Origin: Earliella scabrosa
Taxonomy: Eukaryota; Basidiomycota; Agaricomycetes; Polyporales; Polyporaceae
NCBI GenBank assembly: GCA_022605405.1
Contig: JABYQQ010000026.1
Location: 186,001 to 250,000 of the forward strand
Direction of reading: 5' to 3'
Length of the DNA stretch: 64,000 bases
The translations under genes and the position numbers were made by a program. Below the pieces are notes generated by a model. The model saw only the letters and a program-made list of their open reading frames with translations. It was not told the DNA's origin and made no database searches. Below, in pieces: positions 59,540-64,000 of this stretch (the stretch's first letter is position 1; every line of letters starts with the position of its first letter).

Positions 59540-60888
59540 CCTTGTGAGCGTCAACGTTAACGTGTCACTAGCCACGGCGCGGTCAGTGCGATTTCACATA
59601 CACTGTCAAACCAAGCTGCTATCTTGTCGTGCTTCTCCACGTCTTAACTTCGGTCGCTCCTGCCGCGACGTCGACTACGCAACGCCCCTCGGTTCTGTGA
59701 TGGATAGAAGCGCGACCCTGCGGGGAACGAGGGGGAAGCGCGCACCGTGGATAGCCCGCGGCAGGAGAGAGGTTGTGTGGCGAACCACATGACCGTCACG
59801 CGTCGTCCTATCTGTGTCCGCGATGGTGCACACTCGCCGTGGCTTCCCCGAGTACAGTGCAAATAACTATTTGGTCTGGAGCCTTGCCCTTCTTTTCTTC
59901 TATGAGAGTGTTCGACGGCATCCCACGACGTGTCAAATGTGGTCGTGTCGCACAGATCGTGCTGATAACTTGTCCTGGTCACTGGTCAGCAACACAAATT
60001 ACAATGTGTCGGAGCAGTAGTGGACCGACGCCGCGATCCCTCGAGGCCTACGCACGCGGGGGCATGTACCGATGTGCGTGAGCGTGCTGACCGTGAACGG
60101 ATGCAGCTAGATCCCGGAAGAAGTTGTTTTTGCATTCCCGTCTGTTTTGAGCAGTGCGATCAGGTTCGATTCCGACTTCCTCGGAGTGCCGAGCACAGCT
60201 TGACGGAATGTTCGGGATTGTCCGATGGCGGTATCTAGATCGCCAACACATAACCGAACTTGACCACCTCCGTTCAACTCTGCGTCTTCAGACTGGCTAC
60301 TTATCGACCCACACGAACTCACCGCTCAGCACTGATGAGATAGATTGAAAGATACCGACCACGTGCGACTCCGGCGACGAGTACCTATCGTCGTATCCAA
60401 CGTGCTGACTGCCGCAGTCCGCGTCGGTCCTACGTTACTCCCGAATCGGTGCAGACGCTGCCGTCGCTGCGCCCTTGACAGATCAACACGTCGTCCGATT
60501 CACGTGCGTTAGAGCTGGCCGTCGGTACGCAACCGGGCTCTTGACTGCTCGGCGCGCCGGTTCGCGTTCGACGGTGACATCGGTGGCCCTAGCCTGACAT
60601 AGCCGCCACACATTACGCAGTGTTTTTCGTAGAATGCCGCGGCAACTGCATCGCGGCGGAGGCGTGTAGTCAGAGCCGTACACGCTGCACTGATTGCGGA
60701 TCGCGAACCTTGTCCGGAATGGGACGCGACTGCCATCGTTGCATGTGCGTCAAAGCGAGCCCGTGCGTATATAACGGACCGTCTGCGGTGCCCCACTCCC
60801 TCACTCGCTCCCCATCCACTCCCCACGCACTCACAAACACCTCTACGGCCCGATTTTCCCGCTCTCTGACCAGACTCGGCGTGCGATC
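59540..60888 (+). repeat. Duplicated P450 upstream segment, right copy
   Basis: Partner of 46040-47360 in the same orientation, with the same ordered blocks (GGCGCGGTCAGTGCGATTT, CACATACACTGTCAAACC, CCTCGGTTCTGTGATGGATA, GTGGCGAACCACATGACCGT, GGGACGCGACTGCCATCGTT, TATATAACGGACCG). Small indels separate the copies. Confidence 0.8.
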
Positions 60889-63800
60889 ATGACAGCTGTC
60901 ATTCCCAGTCCCCCCGCTGTTCCCTTCTTTGGACATGTCAACACCATCGACCGAGAGCTCCCGGTCCGGTCCCTCGATCTACTCGCCCGACAGTATGGCG
61001 ATATCTATGCGCTCAACATCTTCGGTCCGCACTCCGTCTTCTCCCTCTCGCCGGACACGATCGCTTACTTTTATGTGGCATTACAGGCGATCAGAAAATA
61101 TTCGTGAATTCATACGCTCTGCAGAACGAAGTCTCGGACGAGAAGCGATTCAAGAAGAAGGTCACCGGCGCACTGCAGCAACTCCGCAATGCTGCACCTG
61201 GAGATGGCCTGTTTACCGTACGTTATCCGTTGTCTTATCTTCGTAATACTTACGCAGATTCCATAACATCTTCGTGCAGGCTCACAACGAAGAACCGAAC
61301 TGGCACATTGCTCGCACGTATCCCTCGTCCTATTCAGCTTCACGCGACCACTCATGACGCTTTCACAGACCGCCTATTGATGCCGTGCTTCGGCGCAGCG
61401 AGCATTCACAACATGTTCGACGACATGGTGGACGTTGTCTCCCAGCTCGTGCTCAAGTGGGAGCGGTGAGCCCCGAGATAACTGCATGCACTGTTGTATG
61501 TCCACTGATGCGCTGGTCTGATAGGTTCGGTCCACGAGACTTGATCGATCCTGCGGCGGACTTTACCCGCCTTACTATGGACGCTATCGCTCTGTGCTCG
61601 ATGTCTTACCGGTTCGTCCAACCGCGTTATCTCCTGCGCGCTGGCATTTGGTGCCTGACGCCTGTCTCCTTGCAGTCTCAACTCGTTCTACAGAGTGAGT
61701 CCGGCTCCCGGTGGCAACCACCCACTTCTGAGCTGTTCTGACGAGAATTGACAGGAGGAGCCGCACAAGTTTGCCACCGCCATGGCTGACTTCTTGATCG
61801 AGAGCGGGCGACGTGCAAACCGTCCCTCCCTCGTTCAGGCCCTGATGCCGGGAGTGAACGCCAAGTACGAGGAAGACCAGCGCATCATGGGCGAGCTGGT
61901 CGAAGAGAGTAGGTGGCTCGTACTAGCGGAAGGAGCTGCGGCTGAGTGACTGACGGGGACGCCAGTTCTACAGGACCACCGTGCGAACCCGCCCGAGAAG
62001 CCCGATGTCGTACAGGTAATGCTGACGGGGCGCGATAAGGAGACGGGCGCCGGCTTGTCTGACGAGAACATCAAGTCAAACGTGTGTACCATTCCGCCTC
62101 TTGCTCGCCCAACCCTCCCGCTCATGTACCCATCCCTCAGCTCCTCACTTTCCTCATCGCTGGTGAGCTGGATCTCCCGCCTATGTGCAAATCTCCAGCC
62201 TGACATTCTTTCTTCCGCTCAGGACATGAGACAACATCTGGTCCGTGGTGGCAGTCAACAATCCGTGGTGCACTACTGACATTGCATACCTATCAGGCAT
62301 GCTCACGTTCACGCTCTACTTCCTGCTCAAGAATCCCGAGGCCATGCGCAAGGTGCGCGAAGAGATCGACACGAAGCTGGGCGGCCGCCCGATGACCGTC
62401 CAAGACGTCAACAAGCTGCCCTATTTGCTTGGTGAGCATCATCACCACTCTCTGATAATGCGCCTTTTCATGATGATACTTCCATAGCTGCGATGCGCGA
62501 GAGTCTCCGACTGGGCCCCACCGCTCCCGCCCGCACCGTCATGCCTGTCGAGGACACGGTAATCGGGGGCAAGTATGCCGTCAAGAAGGGCACTGCTATC
62601 ATTGTCAACGCGTGGAACACTCATCGCGACCCCACCGTGTGGGGCGAAGATGTGCGTGGTCGCCTATACCTATCCGAGCCCTGTGGGATATTGCGACTGA
62701 CCGGCTTCAAATAGGCAGACAAGTTCCGTCCGGAGCGTATGCTGGACTTCGACTCGCTCCCGGTGCGTCTCTCCTGGGACTACCTATAGTCACGGCTTGA
62801 CGCAAAGTGTTTCTCACCCACAGCCAAACGCGTGGCAGCCCTTCGGATTTGGCATGCGGGGATGCATTGTGCGTAGCCTGGCCCTGACTCGATTGGCGCT
62901 ATGATATTGACCAGCTCTCGTGACAGGGCCGTCCCTTCGCGTGGCAAGAGGCACAGCTCGCGCTCGTCACCGTCTTCCAGCGGTTCGACCTCGTCATGCA
63001 CGACCCGACGTACGAGCTCGAGCTCAAGCAGACGCTCACCATCAAGCCCCACAACTTCTTCGTTCACGCGCTCCCCCGGAAAGACAGGTCACGCCTCCTC
63101 GCGATCCCCTCCTCGGCGCTCCTTGCGCACGAGGCTCCCGCGGAGCGCGCCCCGAAGGCGACGGTCTCGGCGGCGGCGGCGAACTTGCAGCCGCTGTATG
63201 TGCTGTACGGATCGAACACGGGGAGCTCGGAGAATTTTGCGCAGCGCCTCGCGTCTGCTGCTGCCGCCCACGGTACGTCCCGCACATAGCGCTCACGAAC
63301 AGCGCCTGAGATGAGTGGTGGTTACTCACGAATCACTTCTCCCCCTCCTCCCCTCCTCCACCTTTCCTTCATCAGGCTTCCGCGCGTCGATTGGGACGCT
63401 CGACTCCGCCGCCGGACACCTCCCCAAAGACGGCCCGGTGCTCGTCGTGACAGCGTCGTACGAGGGCCAGCCGGCCGACAACGCCGCGCACTTTGTCAAC
63501 TGGCTCGAGAACGTGCAGGACGCCGCGGCGTTCGCGGGGATCAAGTTTGGCGTGTTCGGGTGCGGGAACCGCGACTGGGTGAACACGTACCAGCGCGTGC
63601 CGAAGCTCGTGGATGAGCTCCTTGGGGCGCATGGGGGCAAGCGGCTCGTTGAGCGGGGCGAGGGCGATGCGTCTGCTGCGGAGTTCTTTGAGGTGTTTGA
63701 TGAGTGGGAGAAGGCGGTGTGGGAAAAGCTGGGCAAGGTGCGCACCCGCTTGCGTTGTCGGGGAGTGGAAGTTGCGCGGTTGAGACCAATACTGATCTTT

Positions 63801-64000
63801 GCTCTCTCTCATTCACAGGAGTACGGGACGACTGCGAGCGAGGAGGTGACGGGACTGCAGATCAAGAAGGTCTCTGGGGGTGCGGAGCGTGCAGAGATCC
63901 TGCGCCAGAAGGACACTGCGCTTGGGACCGTCGTTGAGAACAGGGTGTTGACCGCGCCTGGAGCACCGCCTAAGCGCCACATCGGTAAGGACCTTCCTTG
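60889..64000 (+). CDS. CYP505-like self-sufficient P450, copy 5, cut by the window end
   Basis: Starts MTAVIPSPPAVPFFGHV at 60889 and follows copy 3 exon by exon: [19 protein letters not shown], a GC-starting intron at 61314-61368, [38 protein letters not shown], the heme loop WQPFGFGMRGCI (about 62826-62870), GRPFAWQE, the linker APAERAPKATVSAA, FMN domain ([22 protein letters not shown]), YGTTASEEVTGLQIKK and [10 protein letters not shown] just before the window ends. The heme domain, FMN domain and linker are complete; the FAD/NADPH part lies beyond the window. No stop or frameshift was seen. It is the duplicate of copy 3 and probably functional if the missing part is intact. Confidence 0.85.

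Larger units (their letters stand above)
58595..60888. other. Right flank of the transposon and upstream region of P450 copy 5
   Basis: The first part (to about 59.1-59.5 kb) probably contains the right end of the element; the rest is the duplicated upstream segment of the P450 gene. No coding gene is recognised. The TATA-like TATATAACGGACCG lies near 60768. Confidence 0.45.

Overview
The window reads as nuclear DNA of a filamentous basidiomycete, most likely an agaricomycete of polypore type. Genes are GC-rich and split by many short introns of about 50-115 bp with GT-AG borders. The content includes a CYP505-type fused P450/reductase family, agaricomycete-style F-box proteins, a SUN protein of the Slp1/SUCO type, and a Plavaka-type DNA transposon. 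No bacterial operon structure, rRNA, tRNA or CRISPR array was seen. Exon maps come from reading frames, splice borders and comparison of paralogous copies within the window; no search was run.

Region 1 (about 3.0-19.9 kb) is gene-poor apart from a tandem array of seven related small genes (copies A-G), all on the minus strand. Each encodes a short N-terminus, one membrane helix split by a phase-1 intron, basic and cysteine residues just after the helix, and a cytoplasmic-looking tail. The best copies (D, E, F) carry a CxxC motif and two proline-tyrosine (PPxY) motifs. The layout recalls fungal Rcr-type adaptors of the Rsp5/NEDD4 ubiquitin ligase, but the proteins are not otherwise recognised. 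Copy C looks broken and A, B and G have lost parts. Copies D and E lie in direct segmental duplications of roughly 2.3 kb.

Region 2 (22.3-26.6 kb) holds two conserved housekeeping genes on the plus strand: the V-ATPase proteolipid subunit c and a SUN-domain membrane protein.

Region 3 (26.9-64 kb) is an expanded cluster of self-sufficient CYP505-like fatty-acid hydroxylases: two full genes on the minus strand (26.86-31.27 and 32.93-37.28 kb), one full gene on the plus strand (47.36-51.78 kb), one plus-strand gene cut by the window end (60.89 kb onward), and a degenerate fragment (about 41.97-42.44 kb). A phytanoyl-CoA-dioxygenase-like gene (38.4-39.8 kb) and two F-box paralogs plus an inverted F-box relic (40.5-45.5 kb) lie between. 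The two plus-strand P450 genes also share about 1.3 kb of upstream sequence, so they come from one segmental duplication.

Region 4 (about 52.1-59.1 kb) lies between these two P450 units and carries a two-gene mobile element: a Plavaka-type transposase on the plus strand and a divergent gene on the minus strand encoding a coiled-coil, Arg/Ser-rich protein with a C-terminal domain resembling DUF6532. The genes share a 236-bp intergenic promoter. Overall, the window is a patchwork of locally duplicated families (membrane adaptors, P450s, F-box proteins) around a short conserved block, with a transposon in the P450 array.
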